A stretch of 64,000 nt of DNA from Mycobacterium sp. MS1601. Lineage in GTDB: Bacteria > Actinomycetota > Actinomycetes > Mycobacteriales > Mycobacteriaceae. Below are positions 1 through 8,961 of the stretch, one piece after another; within the stretch, counting starts at the first letter, position 1, and every line of letters begins with the position of its first letter. A program made the translations under genes and the position numbers. Location of the stretch: contig NZ_CP019420.1 of the NCBI RefSeq assembly GCF_001984215.1, positions 620,001 through 684,000 of the forward strand, written 5' to 3'. A model generated the notes under the pieces. It worked only from the letters and a program-made list of their open reading frames with translations. It searched no databases and was not told the DNA's origin.

Positions 1-2
1 CG

Positions 3-317
3 CTGACCGCCGTTGCCGAGACCTGCAACTCGGTGATCCGCCGCGGTGACATCGCGGCCCGAATGGGCGGTGAGGAATTCGCCGTCGTACTACCCGGCTG
101 CGGTCTCGACGACGCCGGGGACTTCGGCGACCGCCTTCGCGCCGCCATCTCCGAACAGCACCGAACCCGCGACGACCTGCCTGCGGTCACCGTCAGTGTG
201 GGAGTTGCCGCTGCACGGCCCCACGATTCCCTGGACGTGCTGCTCAACCGTGCAGACCAGGCGCTCTATGCCGCCAAGAGAGCCGGGCGCAACGCCGTAG
301 AGGTGGCCGGCAGCTAG
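3..317 (+). CDS. GGDEF-domain (diguanylate cyclase) protein, C-terminal part
   Basis: Only the last 104 codons are present; the gene begins left of the window. The visible part is the active half of a GGDEF domain, which in this family condenses two GTP into cyclic di-GMP. GGEEF is the catalytic signature, and RRGD five residues before it fits the RxxD inhibitory site for product feedback. The tail (SVGVA, then a stretch like the usual ADQALYAAKRAGRN) is the normal end of the domain, so no further C-terminal domain follows. Its TAG stop interlocks with the stop of the convergent deoA gene: CTAG at 314-317 is read as TAG on both strands. The sensory N-terminus is not visible, so the input signal is unknown. 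Confidence 0.9.
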   Translation: MTAVAETCNSVIRRGDIAARMGGEEFAVVLPGCGLDDAGDFGDRLRAAISEQHRTRDDLPAVTVSVGVAAARPHDSLDVLLNRADQALYAAKRAGRNAVEVAGS

Positions 318-1594
318 ATCCGGTCGATGACGAGGGGACGTGTCTTCGGCGCGTGGTCCTGCACGCTCCAGGCGCCGTCGAGTTCGGCCAGGGCCGGCCC
401 GAACCGTTCAGCGGTGTCGGTGAGCAAGGTGAACACCGGGTCACCGGGTGCGACGGGTTCGCCGGGGCGGCGGTGCATCAGCAGGCCGGCACCGGCCTGC
501 ACCTGCTCGCCGGGGGCCGCGCGGCCCGCACCGAGCCGCCACACCGCCATACCCACCGCCAACGCGTCGACGGGCCCCATTGTGCCGCCGTGCGACGCCG
601 TGACGGTTTCACGATGGTGCGCCACCGGCAGCGGCGCCGTCGCGTCACCGCCCTGCGCGGCGACGATGGCGCGGAAGCTGTCCATCGCCGTCCCGTCGCA
701 CAGGGTGTCAGCGGGGTCGCGGCCGTCCAGGCCGACGAGCTCGAGCATCTCGCGCGCCAACGCGACCGTCAGCTCCACCACGTCCGCAGGTCCCCCGCCG
801 GCCAGTACCTCCAGCGACTCGGCCACCTCGACAGCGTTGCCGACGGCACGGCCCAGCGGCACCGCCATGTCGGTGAGCAGGGCTCGTGTCGGGATTCCGT
901 GCGCGTGGCCGAGCGCAACCATGGTGCGTGCCAGCTCCCAGGACTCCTCTTCCTTCTTCAGGAACGCCCCGGAGCCGACCTTCACGTCGAGCACCAGGGC
1001 GTCCGCGCCCTCGGCCAGCTTCTTGCTCATGATCGAGCTGGCGATCAGCGGCAGCGACTCGGTGGTGGCGGTGACGTCGCGCAGCGCGTAGATCTTGCGA
1101 TCCGCCGGTGCCAGGTCGCCCGCAGCGAAGATGGCCGCACCTACGTCGCACAACTGTTGGCGCACTTGAGCTTTGCCGATCTCGGCGGTGAAGCCGGGAA
1201 TGGACTCCAGCTTGTCGAGAGTGCCGCCGGTGTGCCCGAGCCCGCGGCCGGCCGCTTGCGGGACGGCGGCACCGCACGCGGCGACGACGGGTACCAGCGG
1301 GATGGTGAGCTTGTCTCCCACTCCGCCGGTGGAGTGTTTGTCGACCAGCCGAAGTCCCAGGTCGGAGAAGTCCAGGCGCTCGCCGGAGTTGATCATCGCG
1401 GCTGTCCACCGGGCGATCTCGTCGCGATCCATGCCGCGCAGGAAGATGGCCATCAGCAGCGCGGCCATCTGCTCGTCACCAACCCGGCCGTGGGTGTAGG
1501 CATCGATGACCCAGTCGATCGCGTCGTCACCGAGTCGGCCGCCGTCACGCTTGGTCCGGATGACCGTCGGCGCATCGAATGTGAACTGGGTCAC
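314..1594 (-). CDS. deoA: Thymidine phosphorylase DeoA
   Basis: Reversibly cleaves thymidine or deoxyuridine with phosphate to the free base and deoxyribose-1-phosphate (pyrimidine salvage, cytosol). The 426 aa are full length for the family. KHSTGG (about residues 86-91) is the phosphate-binding loop, and GRGLGHTGGTLDKLE (116-130) is the family signature. The GTG start at 1592-1594 overlaps the cdd stop by four bases (GTGA), so translation is probably coupled to cytidine deaminase, which supplies its uridine-type substrate. Same order as M. tuberculosis Rv3315c-Rv3314c. Confidence 0.96.
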   Translation of the reverse strand: MTQFTFDAPTVIRTKRDGGRLGDDAIDWVIDAYTHGRVGDEQMAALLMAIFLRGMDRDEIARWTAAMINSGERLDFSDLGLRLVDKHSTGGVGDKLTIPLVPVVAACGAAVPQAAGRGLGHTGGTLDKLESIPGFTAEIGKAQVRQQLCDVGAAIFAAGDLAPADRKIYALRDVTATTESLPLIASSIMSKKLAEGADALVLDVKVGSGAFLKKEEESWELARTMVALGHAHGIPTRALLTDMAVPLGRAVGNAVEVAESLEVLAGGGPADVVELTVALAREMLELVGLDGRDPADTLCDGTAMDSFRAIVAAQGGDATAPLPVAHHRETVTASHGGTMGPVDALAVGMAVWRLGAGRAAPGEQVQAGAGLLMHRRPGEPVAPGDPVFTLLTDTAERFGPALAELDGAWSVQDHAPKTRPLVIDRI

Positions 1595-2001
1595 GGTGTT
1601 TGATCTCCTCGAGCAAGGTCGTCAGGGCCGAACGCGTCGGGCAGCAGGTGGTCCAATCGCTTGGGCCCACCCGGATGGGCGATCAACATCGTCGCTCCCC
1701 CATGTTCGTAGAGCACCTGCCGGCATCGCCCGCACGGCATCAGGAGTTCGCCGTCAGCCGCCACACACGCCAGGGCCAGCAGCCGTCCACCGCCGGATGA
1801 ATGCAGGGCACAGACCACAGAACACTCCGCACAGAGACCCAGGCCATATGAGACATTCTCCACATTGCATCCCGAGACAATTCGCCCATCGTCGGCTAGG
1901 GCGGCCGCACCCACCGGAAATCCGGAGTACGGCGCATAAGCGCGCCGTGAAGCATCTATTGCCTTGTCCTGCAACAGCTTCCAGTCAATCTCAGCTCTCA
2001 T
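1591..2001 (-). CDS. cdd: Cytidine deaminase
   Basis: Hydrolytically deaminates cytidine and deoxycytidine to uridine and deoxyuridine. The 136 aa match the small homotetrameric class. CAE at residues 57-59 supplies a zinc-binding Cys and the catalytic Glu, and PCGRC (Cys90, Cys93) supplies the other zinc ligands. First gene of a cdd-deoA operon transcribed away from sdhC. ATG at 1999-2001; a 12-bp palindrome (2024-2035) lies 22 bases upstream. Confidence 0.96.
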   Translation of the reverse strand: MRAEIDWKLLQDKAIDASRRAYAPYSGFPVGAAALADDGRIVSGCNVENVSYGLGLCAECSVVCALHSSGGGRLLALACVAADGELLMPCGRCRQVLYEHGGATMLIAHPGGPKRLDHLLPDAFGPDDLARGDQTP

Positions 2002-2023
2002 GACGCCGCCGCCGAATCGTCTC

Positions 2024-2035
2024 TGAATGCATTCA
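2024..2035. promoter_or_regulatory. Palindrome in front of cdd-deoA
   Basis: TGAATGCATTCA is a perfect 12-bp palindrome just upstream of the cdd start, in the 248-base divergent region between cdd and sdhC. Its position fits a repressor operator for the pyrimidine salvage operon. No regulator can be named from the sequence. Confidence 0.4.
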
Positions 2036-2249
2036 CCACACCCCTGTCCTGACCAGGCTTTTTAGCAAGGTCACCCTAACTTCAGCCCTCTGACCACACC
2101 AGGCATCGTTTTGGCAATTAGTTGGTTACTTCAAATGGGATTAGAGTCCTCCCGACGGTTGCCCGAAGCAACAATTGGGAATCGAACACCGCCACGCTGG
2201 GGATGAGCCCACTGCCCCGGCGTCCACCGATGGCGTTGGAGGCGCTGAG

Positions 2250-2666
2250 ATGAGTACAGCGGCACCGGCACAGCCGGCCAAGCCGGAAAAGACCCGTCGA
2301 CGCACCCTGTATCGGGGCGATCCGGGCATGTGGTCCTGGGTCCTGCACCGAATCACGGGTGCGACGATCTTCTTCTTCCTCTTCGTGCACGTGCTCGACA
2401 CCGCGTTGGTCCGGGTCAGCCCCGAGGCCTACAACGACGTCATCGAGACGTACAAGACGCCGATCGTCGGGTTGATGGAAGTCGGTCTGGTGGCGGCGGT
2501 GTTGTTCCACGCCCTCAACGGCATCCGGGTGATCCTGGTGGACTTCTGGGCAGAGGGACCTCGACACCAGAAGAAGATGCTCGTCGGTGTGGCAGCTGTC
2601 TGGTTGTTGGTGATGGTGCCCGCGCTGGTGGTGCTGGGCATGCACATGGCGGAGAGGTTCCTGTGA
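2250..2666 (+). CDS. sdhC: Succinate dehydrogenase cytochrome b556 subunit SdhC
   Basis: Membrane anchor of complex II, which with SdhD binds heme b and the quinone site. 138 aa from ATG 2250, with three hydrophobic helices. HRITGA after the N-terminal leader is the family's first-helix motif; HVLD and the HALNG stretch carry candidate heme-ligand histidines. An upstream in-frame start at 2175 exists, but GGAGG (2238-2242) sits seven bases before ATG 2250, which decides the start. First gene of sdhCDAB; its stop overlaps the sdhD start (GTGA). Confidence 0.95.
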   Translation: MSTAAPAQPAKPEKTRRRTLYRGDPGMWSWVLHRITGATIFFFLFVHVLDTALVRVSPEAYNDVIETYKTPIVGLMEVGLVAAVLFHALNGIRVILVDFWAEGPRHQKKMLVGVAAVWLLVMVPALVVLGMHMAERFL

Positions 2667-3118
2667 GCGCGCCCGAACGGCCCATCGCGCCGATCCTGGA
2701 GAAGAGTTTCGACCGGCCCGCCGGGCTGGACAACCCTCGTGCACCTCGCCGAGCCGGCGGGATGCCGAACTTCGAGAAGTACGCGTGGCTGTTCATGCGG
2801 TTCTCGGGAATCGTGCTGGTGTTCCTGGCCCTGGGCCACCTGTTCATCATGCTGATGTGGCAGAACGGCGTCTACCGCATCGACTTCAACTATGTCGCAC
2901 AGCGCTGGGCCTCACCGTTCTGGCAGACCTGGGACCTGCTGCTGCTGTGGCTGGCGCAGCTGCACGGCGGCAACGGAATGCGGACCATCATCGCCGACTA
3001 CACCCGCAAGGACTCGACGCGGTTCTGGCTGAACACACTGCTGGCGCTGTCGATGATCTTCACCCTGGTACTGGGTACCTACGTGTTGTTGACGTTCGAC
3101 CCGAACATCGGGGGTTAA
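2663..3118 (+). CDS. sdhD: Succinate dehydrogenase membrane anchor subunit SdhD
   Basis: Second hydrophobic anchor of complex II. 151 aa from GTG 2663, overlapping the sdhC stop by four bases. Three membrane spans are visible (around [18 protein letters not shown], the [12 protein letters not shown] region and the C-terminal [16 protein letters not shown]). HLF in helix I and the QLHGGNGMR segment match the heme/quinone region of this type of SdhD. Followed four bases later by sdhA. Confidence 0.94.
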   Translation: MSAPERPIAPILEKSFDRPAGLDNPRAPRRAGGMPNFEKYAWLFMRFSGIVLVFLALGHLFIMLMWQNGVYRIDFNYVAQRWASPFWQTWDLLLLWLAQLHGGNGMRTIIADYTRKDSTRFWLNTLLALSMIFTLVLGTYVLLTFDPNIGG

Positions 3119-3122
3119 GCCA

Positions 3123-4876
3123 ATGATTCAAGAACATCGCTACGACGTCGTGATCGTCGGCGCAGGCGGGGCAGGCATGCGTGCCGCCGTGGAGGCCGGT
3201 CCACGCGCCCGGACCGCCGTGCTGACCAAGCTCTACCCCACGCGTTCGCACACCGGCGCCGCTCAGGGCGGCATGTGCGCCGCGCTGGCGAACGTCGAAG
3301 AGGACAACTGGGAGTGGCACACCTTCGACACCGTCAAGGGCGGCGACTACCTCGCCGACCAGGACGCGGTCGAAATCATGGCCAAAGAGGCCATTGACGC
3401 GGTGTACGACCTGGAGAAGATGGGGATGCCGTTCAACCGCACCCCGAGGGCCGCATCGACCAGCGTCGCTTCGGTGGCCACACCCGCGACCACGGCAAGG
3501 CACCCGTGCGGCGGGCCTGCTACGCCGCCGACCGCACCGGCCATATGATCCTGCAGACGCTGTACCAAAACTGCGTCAAGCACGATGTCGAGTTCTTCAA
3601 CGAGTTCTACGCCCTGGACATCTCGCTGACGGACACGCCCAACGGCCCCGTTGCCACCGGCGTGATCGCCTATGAGCTGGCCACCGGCGACATCCACATC
3701 TTCCACGCCAAGGCCATCGTCTTCGCCACCGGCGGGTCGGGCCGGATGTACAAGACCACCTCCAACGCCCACACGCTCACCGGTGACGGCCTCGGCATCA
3801 TCTTCCGCAAGGGACTTCCCTTGGAAGACATGGAGTTCCACCAGTTCCACCCGACCGGCCTGGCGGGGCTGGGCATCCTGATCTCCGAAGCCGTGCGCGG
3901 TGAGGGTGGCCGGTTGCTCAACGCCGACGGCGAACGCTTCATGGAGCGCTACGCGCCGACCATCGTCGACCTCGCTCCGCGCGACATCGTGGCCCGGTCC
4001 ATGGTGCTCGAGGTGCTCGAAGGCCGCGGCGCCGGACCGAACAAGGATTACGTCTACATCGACGTGCGTCACCTCGGTGCGGATGTCCTGGAGGCCAAGC
4101 TGCCGGACATCACCGAATTCGCCCGCACCTACCTCGGCGTGGACCCGGTGACCGAACTGGTGCCCGTCTACCCCACCTGCCACTACGTGATGGGGGGCAT
4201 CCCCACCAACGTCGAAGGCCAGGTGCTGCGCGACAACGAGAACGTCATCCCGGGGCTGTACGCCGCCGGCGAGTGTGCGTGTGTGTCTGTACACGGAGCC
4301 AACCGCCTGGGCACCAACTCGCTGCTGGACATCAACGTGTTCGGCCGCCGCGCCGGTATCGCCGCCGCCGAGTACGCACTGGGACACGACTTCGTGGAAC
4401 TGCCGCCGTCGCCCGCGTCGATGGTGGTGGACTGGGTGGGAGACATCCTCTCCGAACACGGCCACGAGCGTGTCGCCGACATCCGCACCGAGCTGCAGCA
4501 GTCGATGGACAACAACGCCGCGGTGTTCCGCACCGAGGAGACGCTCAAGCAGGCGCTGACGGACATCCACGCACTCAAGGAGCGATACTCGCGAATCACC
4601 GTGCACGACAAGGGAAAGCGCTACAACAGCGATCTTCTCGAGGCCATCGAACTGGGCTTCCTGCTGGAGCTGGCCGAGGTCACCGTTGTCGGTGCGCTGA
4701 ACCGCAAGGAGTCTCGCGGCGGCCACGCTCGCGAGGACTACCCGAACCGCGACGACACCAACTACATGCGACACACCATGGCCTACAAGGAGGGCGCTGA
4801 CCTGCTCTCTGACATCCGGTTGGATTACAAACCCGTCGTGCAGACGCGGTACGAGCCGATGGAACGGAAGTACTGA
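3123..4876 (+). pseudogene. sdhA: Succinate dehydrogenase flavoprotein subunit SdhA, disrupted by a one-base frameshift
   Basis: Catalytic subunit of complex II: oxidises succinate to fumarate on covalently bound FAD. The first frame (3123 on) gives the Rossmann motif VGAGGAG and SHTGAAQGG, whose His43 is the FAD-linkage residue. It runs to MPFNRTP at about residue 108, then becomes unrelated sequence and stops at 3548. The native sequence resumes in the -1 frame at 3446 ([20 protein letters not shown]) and continues intact through FHPTGLAG, HGANRLGTNSLLD and the C-terminal RYEPMERKY. Adding one base at 3444-3446 restores a 584-aa protein, the normal length. No slippery heptamer is seen. A G lost from the read/assembly, or a real inactivating deletion, are the two options. 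Confidence 0.93.
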
Positions 4877-4877
4877 C

Positions 4878-5663
4878 ATGAGCGCACCCGTACTGGACAA
4901 GCCCGAATCCGGCGATCCGCCCCTGCCGCCCGTCCCGGACGAGGCGGTGATGGTGACCCTCAAGATCGCCCGCTTCAACCCGGAAGACCCGGACGCTCAG
5001 GGCTTTCAGAGCTACCGCGTGCCGTGCCTGCCCACTGACCGGCTGCTCAATCTGCTCATCTACGTGAAGAGCTATCTGGACGGCACGTTCACCTTCCGCC
5101 GCTCCTGCGCGCACGGCGTGTGCGGTTCGGATGCCATGCGGATCAACGGCGTCAACCGGCTGGCGTGCAAGGTGCTGATGCGCGACATGCTGCCGAAGAA
5201 GGCCGGCAAGCAGTTGACCATCACCATCGAGCCCATCCGCGGCCTGCCCGTGGAGAAGGATCTCGTGGTGAACATGGAGCCCTTCTTCGACGCGTTCCGC
5301 GCCGTCAAGCCGTTCCTGATCACCTCGGGCAATCCCCCGACCCGTGAGCGCATCCAGAGTCAGACCGACCGCGCTCGCTACGACGACACCACCAAGTGCA
5401 TTTTGTGTGCGTGCTGCACCACCAGCTGCCCGGTGTTCTGGAGCGAGGGTTCGTACTTCGGCCCGGCCGCCATCGTCAACGCCCACCGGTTCATCTTCGA
5501 CTCGCGTGACGAAGCCGCCGCCGAGCGGCTGGACATCCTCAACGAAGTCGACGGGGTATGGCGCTGCCGCACCACCTTCAACTGCACCGAGGCCTGCCCT
5601 CGCGGCATCGAGGTCACCAAGGCGATCCAGGAAGTCAAGCGCGCGTTGATGTTCGCCCGCTAG
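4878..5663 (+). CDS. sdhB: Succinate dehydrogenase iron-sulfur subunit SdhB
   Basis: Carries electrons from FAD to the membrane quinone. 261 aa. The [2Fe-2S] ligands are Cys77, Cys82, Asp85 and Cys97 (SCAHGVCGSDAM), with Asp in place of the third Cys as in E. coli SdhB. The [4Fe-4S] motif CILCACCTTSCP starts at Cys174, and CRTTFNCTEACP gives the [3Fe-4S] ligands. It follows sdhA directly and ends the operon before a strong terminator. The subunit itself is intact, although sdhA upstream is frameshifted. Confidence 0.96.
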   Translation: MSAPVLDKPESGDPPLPPVPDEAVMVTLKIARFNPEDPDAQGFQSYRVPCLPTDRLLNLLIYVKSYLDGTFTFRRSCAHGVCGSDAMRINGVNRLACKVLMRDMLPKKAGKQLTITIEPIRGLPVEKDLVVNMEPFFDAFRAVKPFLITSGNPPTRERIQSQTDRARYDDTTKCILCACCTTSCPVFWSEGSYFGPAAIVNAHRFIFDSRDEAAAERLDILNEVDGVWRCRTTFNCTEACPRGIEVTKAIQEVKRALMFAR

Positions 5664-5681
5664 CTTCTCTAAGTCCAGCGC

Positions 5682-5711
5682 GAGCGTGCTGGGGTTACCC
5701 CCAGCACGCTC
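5682..5711. terminator. Bidirectional terminator between sdhB and the hydrolase gene
   Basis: A perfect 13-bp GC-rich stem (GAGCGTGCTGGGG at 5682-5694, its complement at 5699-5711) with a 4-base loop. It lies between two convergent genes ending at 5663 and 5724. There is no U-tract, as is common for mycobacterial terminators. Confidence 0.85.
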
Positions 5712-5723
5712 ACCGAGGAGAAA

Positions 5724-6587
5724 TCAGGGTAGGCGGCGGGACAGGAAGTCGCGGATCAACGAAACCACCTGTTCGAGAGCAGATTCGAGCAGGAAGTGCC
5801 CACCGTCGAGCAGATGGATCTCGGGGTCCACGGCATCGTCGGCGAAGGCACGAGCACCGTCAGGCCCGAAGAACGGGTCCTTGTCACCCCACACCGCGAG
5901 CACCGGAACCGCACTGGCTCTGAGGTATTCATGCAAGGCCGGGTACAGCTTCGGATTCGACTGGTAGTCCAGGAACAGCTTCAGCTGGATCTCGGTGCTG
6001 CCTGGCCGCGACAGCAGGGCGAAATCGTGGTTCCAGGTGTCCGGGCTGACGAGGCTCTCATCCGAGACCCCACCCAGGTACTGAAGCTTCGTCGCATCCA
6101 GTGACAGAAACTGCGCCAACGTCGCGGCGGTCTCGGGTGTCTGCTCGCGCTGATAGGCCCAGACGCCTTCCCAACCGGAGGGCACGAAGCCGGCGTCGTA
6201 CCCGTTGCCGTTCTGAGTGATGATCGCCGTGATGGCGTCCGGATCTCGCAACGCCAGGCGCCAGCCGACCGGTGCCCCGTAGTCCTGCACGTACATCGCG
6301 AACCGCGTGACGCCGAGGTGCTCCAGCAGCCCGGCCGTGTGGTCGGCCAACGCGTCGAAGGTGTAGTCGAATCCGGCCACCGATGGGGCGTCGGACAGCC
6401 CGAAGCCCAGAAAGTCCGGCGCGATCACCCGGTACCGGTCGGACAGCTCCGGAATCAGGTGCCGGAACATGAAGGAGCTGGTGGGAAACCCGTGCAGCAG
6501 CACGATCACCGGGGCGTCGACAGCCCCGGCCTCCCGGTAGAAGATCTGCCGACCGGCGACGGTCGCATACCGATGATGCACAGCCAT
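5724..6587 (-). CDS. Alpha/beta hydrolase, haloalkane dehalogenase/epoxide hydrolase type
   Basis: 287-aa alpha/beta-hydrolase fold. HGFPTSS (32-38) is the oxyanion-hole motif. The nucleophile elbow VQDYGAPVGW carries Asp102 instead of Ser, which places it with haloalkane dehalogenases and epoxide hydrolases, where Asp forms an ester intermediate. GDKDPFF and DGGHFL supply the likely acid and the catalytic His. The substrate is not predictable. Divergent from the CGNR regulator gene across 84 bases holding inverted repeats, which suggests local control by that regulator. A Shine-Dalgarno (AGGAG) lies nine bases before the ATG. Confidence 0.87.
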   Translation of the reverse strand: MAVHHRYATVAGRQIFYREAGAVDAPVIVLLHGFPTSSFMFRHLIPELSDRYRVIAPDFLGFGLSDAPSVAGFDYTFDALADHTAGLLEHLGVTRFAMYVQDYGAPVGWRLALRDPDAITAIITQNGNGYDAGFVPSGWEGVWAYQREQTPETAATLAQFLSLDATKLQYLGGVSDESLVSPDTWNHDFALLSRPGSTEIQLKLFLDYQSNPKLYPALHEYLRASAVPVLAVWGDKDPFFGPDGARAFADDAVDPEIHLLDGGHFLLESALEQVVSLIRDFLSRRLP

Positions 6588-6671
6588 AACTAACTCCTAA
6601 AGAGGTTTTTAGCGGTTACATCATGGAATCCGAATACCTGTAACCTGTCAAGTAGCATTTGGAGGTTAGAT
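6588..6671. promoter_or_regulatory. Divergent promoter region with nested inverted repeats
   Basis: This 84-base region separates the hydrolase and CGNR genes. It contains GGTTAC (6614-6619) with GTAACC (6640-6645), and overlapping it TAACCT (6641-6646) with AGGTTA (6663-6668). A TTGACA hexamer (complement of 6647-6652) faces the hydrolase gene, and a GGAGG ribosome site precedes ATG 6672. The dyads are candidate binding sites for the adjacent zinc-finger regulator. Confidence 0.5.
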
Positions 6672-7178
6672 ATGGATCTTGCGCTGACCGGCGCCGACGA
6701 CGAGGCGCTGCTGCTCGACCTGTTGAACACCACGCCGGTGGTCGACGGCATTCCCACTGACACCTTGGCCGAGTTCGACGACGCCGCCGCGTGGATGCGG
6801 GCGCACGGAATCGACGCTGATGAACGGGAGTGGACGAACCTCACCCAAGCGCGGACCATCCTGCAGAACATCGTGCGCGACGTGCTGTCACCGGCTGCGC
6901 TCGCGCCCATCCTGTCCGACGTGCTGGTGTCCCCCACCGCAACGGACCACGGGGTCGACTGGCAGCTGAGCGGAGCCACCGGCGCCGTGCGCGCGGCGCT
7001 GGCCTGGGACCGCCTTCGGATCACCGGTCCCGGACGGCTGCGCCCCTGCGCCAACACCGATTGCCAGCTGTTTCTCATCGACCGCAGCAAGCCGAACACC
7101 GCGCGCTGGTGTTCCATGGCGGTGTGCGGCAACCGGATGAAGGCCCGGCGCCACCACAGCCGCAGCCGCGGAGAATAG
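6672..7178 (+). CDS. CGNR zinc-finger (ABATE domain) transcriptional regulator
   Basis: 168 aa. The N-terminal part is the alpha-helical ABATE domain found in actinobacterial stress-linked regulators. The C-terminus is a CGNR zinc finger: Cys pairs in CANTDC and CSMAVCGNR, then a basic KARRHHSRSR tail likely to contact DNA. In this family the N-terminal domain is thought to sense a ligand and the finger to bind DNA. The divergent hydrolase is the obvious candidate target. GGAGG six to seven bases before the ATG fixes the start. Confidence 0.88.
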   Translation: MDLALTGADDEALLLDLLNTTPVVDGIPTDTLAEFDDAAAWMRAHGIDADEREWTNLTQARTILQNIVRDVLSPAALAPILSDVLVSPTATDHGVDWQLSGATGAVRAALAWDRLRITGPGRLRPCANTDCQLFLIDRSKPNTARWCSMAVCGNRMKARRHHSRSRGE

Positions 7179-7228
7179 CTGTCGCCGACGCGCGTTGAGC
7201 AGCACGACCCTCGAGGAGCCAGAGAACA

Positions 7229-8817
7229 GTGTCAGCCACACACGGGTCCGCGTCGTTCACCGGAGCTGTGGCCGCACCACACGTGCTGGCCACCGAAGCG
7301 GGCGCGCGCGCCTATCGCGACGGTGGTAGCGCCATCGATGCCGCCATCGCCGCGGCCGCCGTGCTGACGGTGATCTACCCCCACAATGTGGCCCTCGGGG
7401 TGACCTCATCGCCCTCGTGCGCACTCCGGACGGGCGGATTCGGTGTGTCAACGCCTCGGGCTGGGCGGGCAGCGACGTTGATCTGTCCGCACTGCGCTCG
7501 GTCCACGGAATCGCGCTGCCTGTGCGCGGCGCGGACACCGTCACCGTCCCCGGTGGTGTGCGCGGCTGGGAAGCCCTACGGCCGCACGGAAGTCGGCTGC
7601 CGTGGAGTCGACTGCTGGAAGCGGCACACGACACCGCCACCCAGGACACACCGGTCGCCCAATCTCTGGCCGACCATCTTGTCGATCCCGACAATGCCGA
7701 TCTCTTCGGGACCAGCGACATCGACCGCGTGTTCACCTCCGGGGGCCGGCGGCTGCGGCGGGGAGAGACGTTTCGCCAACCGGAACTGGCGCAGACCTTC
7801 CGGGTGCTGCGCGAGGAAGGTCCTGACAGCTTCTACGAGGGTGCCCTGGCCGAAAACATGGTCGCGTTCCTGCGCAGTCGCGGGTCAGTACTGACCATCG
7901 ACGATTTTGCGGAGTTCGACTCCGAGATCAGCGACCCGGTATCGGTGGCCTTCGGCGATCTCACCGTGTCGACGAGCCCGCCCAACACGCACGGATTCCT
8001 TCTGGTACGCGCACTTCGCGCCGTCGAGGAACTCGGCATCACCGACCCGCTGGGGGCCGACCTCGGCACCTTGATGCGGATCTTCCATCGGGGCAACGAG
8101 CTACGATCGCGGTTTCTCGCAGATCCACGCCAGACCCATGTCGACGTCGACCAGCTCATCAATGCCGATCTGGGCAGCTTCTCCCCCACCGCGGCGCCGG
8201 TGCCGGTGGCGCCGGTACCGCGCGGCGATACGGTGGGGATCGCCGCAGCAGACAGCGACGGATACGCCGTCTCGTTGATCCAGAGCGTTTACCACGCGTT
8301 CGGGTCGGGACTGATCGATCCCGCGACCGGCATCCTGTTCCACAACCGGGGCACGAGTTTCACCCTCGACCCGCAGTCCCCCAACGCCATCGCCGCGCGC
8401 AAGCGGCCGGCTCACACCTTGATGCCCGCCATGACCACGCAGGACGGAGCGGTTCGTCATGTGCTCTCGACCATGGGCGGCCAGGGCCAGCCGCAGATCA
8501 TCGCCCAGCTTCTGCTGCGGATGCTGGCCGGGTCGAGTGCAGAAGGCGCACTGGCGGCTCCACGCGCCGTTGTCGGCCCACAAGCCGGCGGCGACACCAT
8601 CGACACCGTCTCCGGAGAGGCGCACCTTTGGCTGTCAGCACGAGATTCCCTGGCCCGCAGTGGCTTTCCGATCCATCACGTGCCAGTGCACACCGAGGCC
8701 ATGGGCCAGTCCAATGCGGTGGTGATCGCCGTCGACGGATCCATGACGGCAGCATCGGATCCACGCTCCGATGGGTCCGCCTCCGTGGTCAACTATCAGC
8801 GTCATCGGCGGGCTTGA
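7229..8817 (+). pseudogene. Gamma-glutamyltransferase family protein, disrupted by a one-base frameshift
   Basis: Ntn-hydrolase precursor of the gamma-glutamyltransferase/acylase family. The frame from GTG 7229 reads normally (ATEAGARAYRDGGSAIDAAIAAAAVLTVIYPHNVALG) to the G-run at 7397-7400. The protein then continues in the -1 frame (GDLIALVRTPDGRIRCVNASG) to 8817. One extra G restores about 529 aa, full length. GDTVGIAAADSDGYAVSLIQ contains the Thr expected as autoprocessing site and nucleophile, and HAFGSGL is the conserved loop behind it. No signal peptide is seen, so a cytosolic hydrolase is likely. It is either a sequencing error in a homopolymer or a genuine pseudogene. Confidence 0.85.
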
Positions 8818-8823
8818 GCAGGC

Positions 8824-8843
8824 GGTTGCCGGTTGCGGCAATC
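8824..8843 (+). terminator. Possible terminator after the gamma-glutamyltransferase gene
   Basis: GGTTGCC (8824-8830) pairs with GGCAATC (8837-8843, one G-U) around a 6-base loop, just after the stop at 8817. It is a short stem with no U-tract, so support is modest. Confidence 0.35.
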
Positions 8844-8961
8844 GGGTGAACGCGCAGCGGCACCAACGAACGAGGGGCTAGCTCACAGATTCACTGTGCG
8901 CCAACGTCTGCCGGCGGCGGCGACAGTTACCGCCCACGGTGAGACCCCGGCCACAGCCTGA

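Noticed and set aside
3440..3452. Programmed -1 ribosomal frameshift in sdhA
   Set aside because: No X XXY YYZ slippery heptamer and no reason for it in a full-length essential-type enzyme; a missing base is simpler.
3347..4978. 543-codon open frame antisense to sdhA
   Set aside because: Shadow of a highly GC-biased gene; no domain, and the sense strand is unmistakably SdhA.
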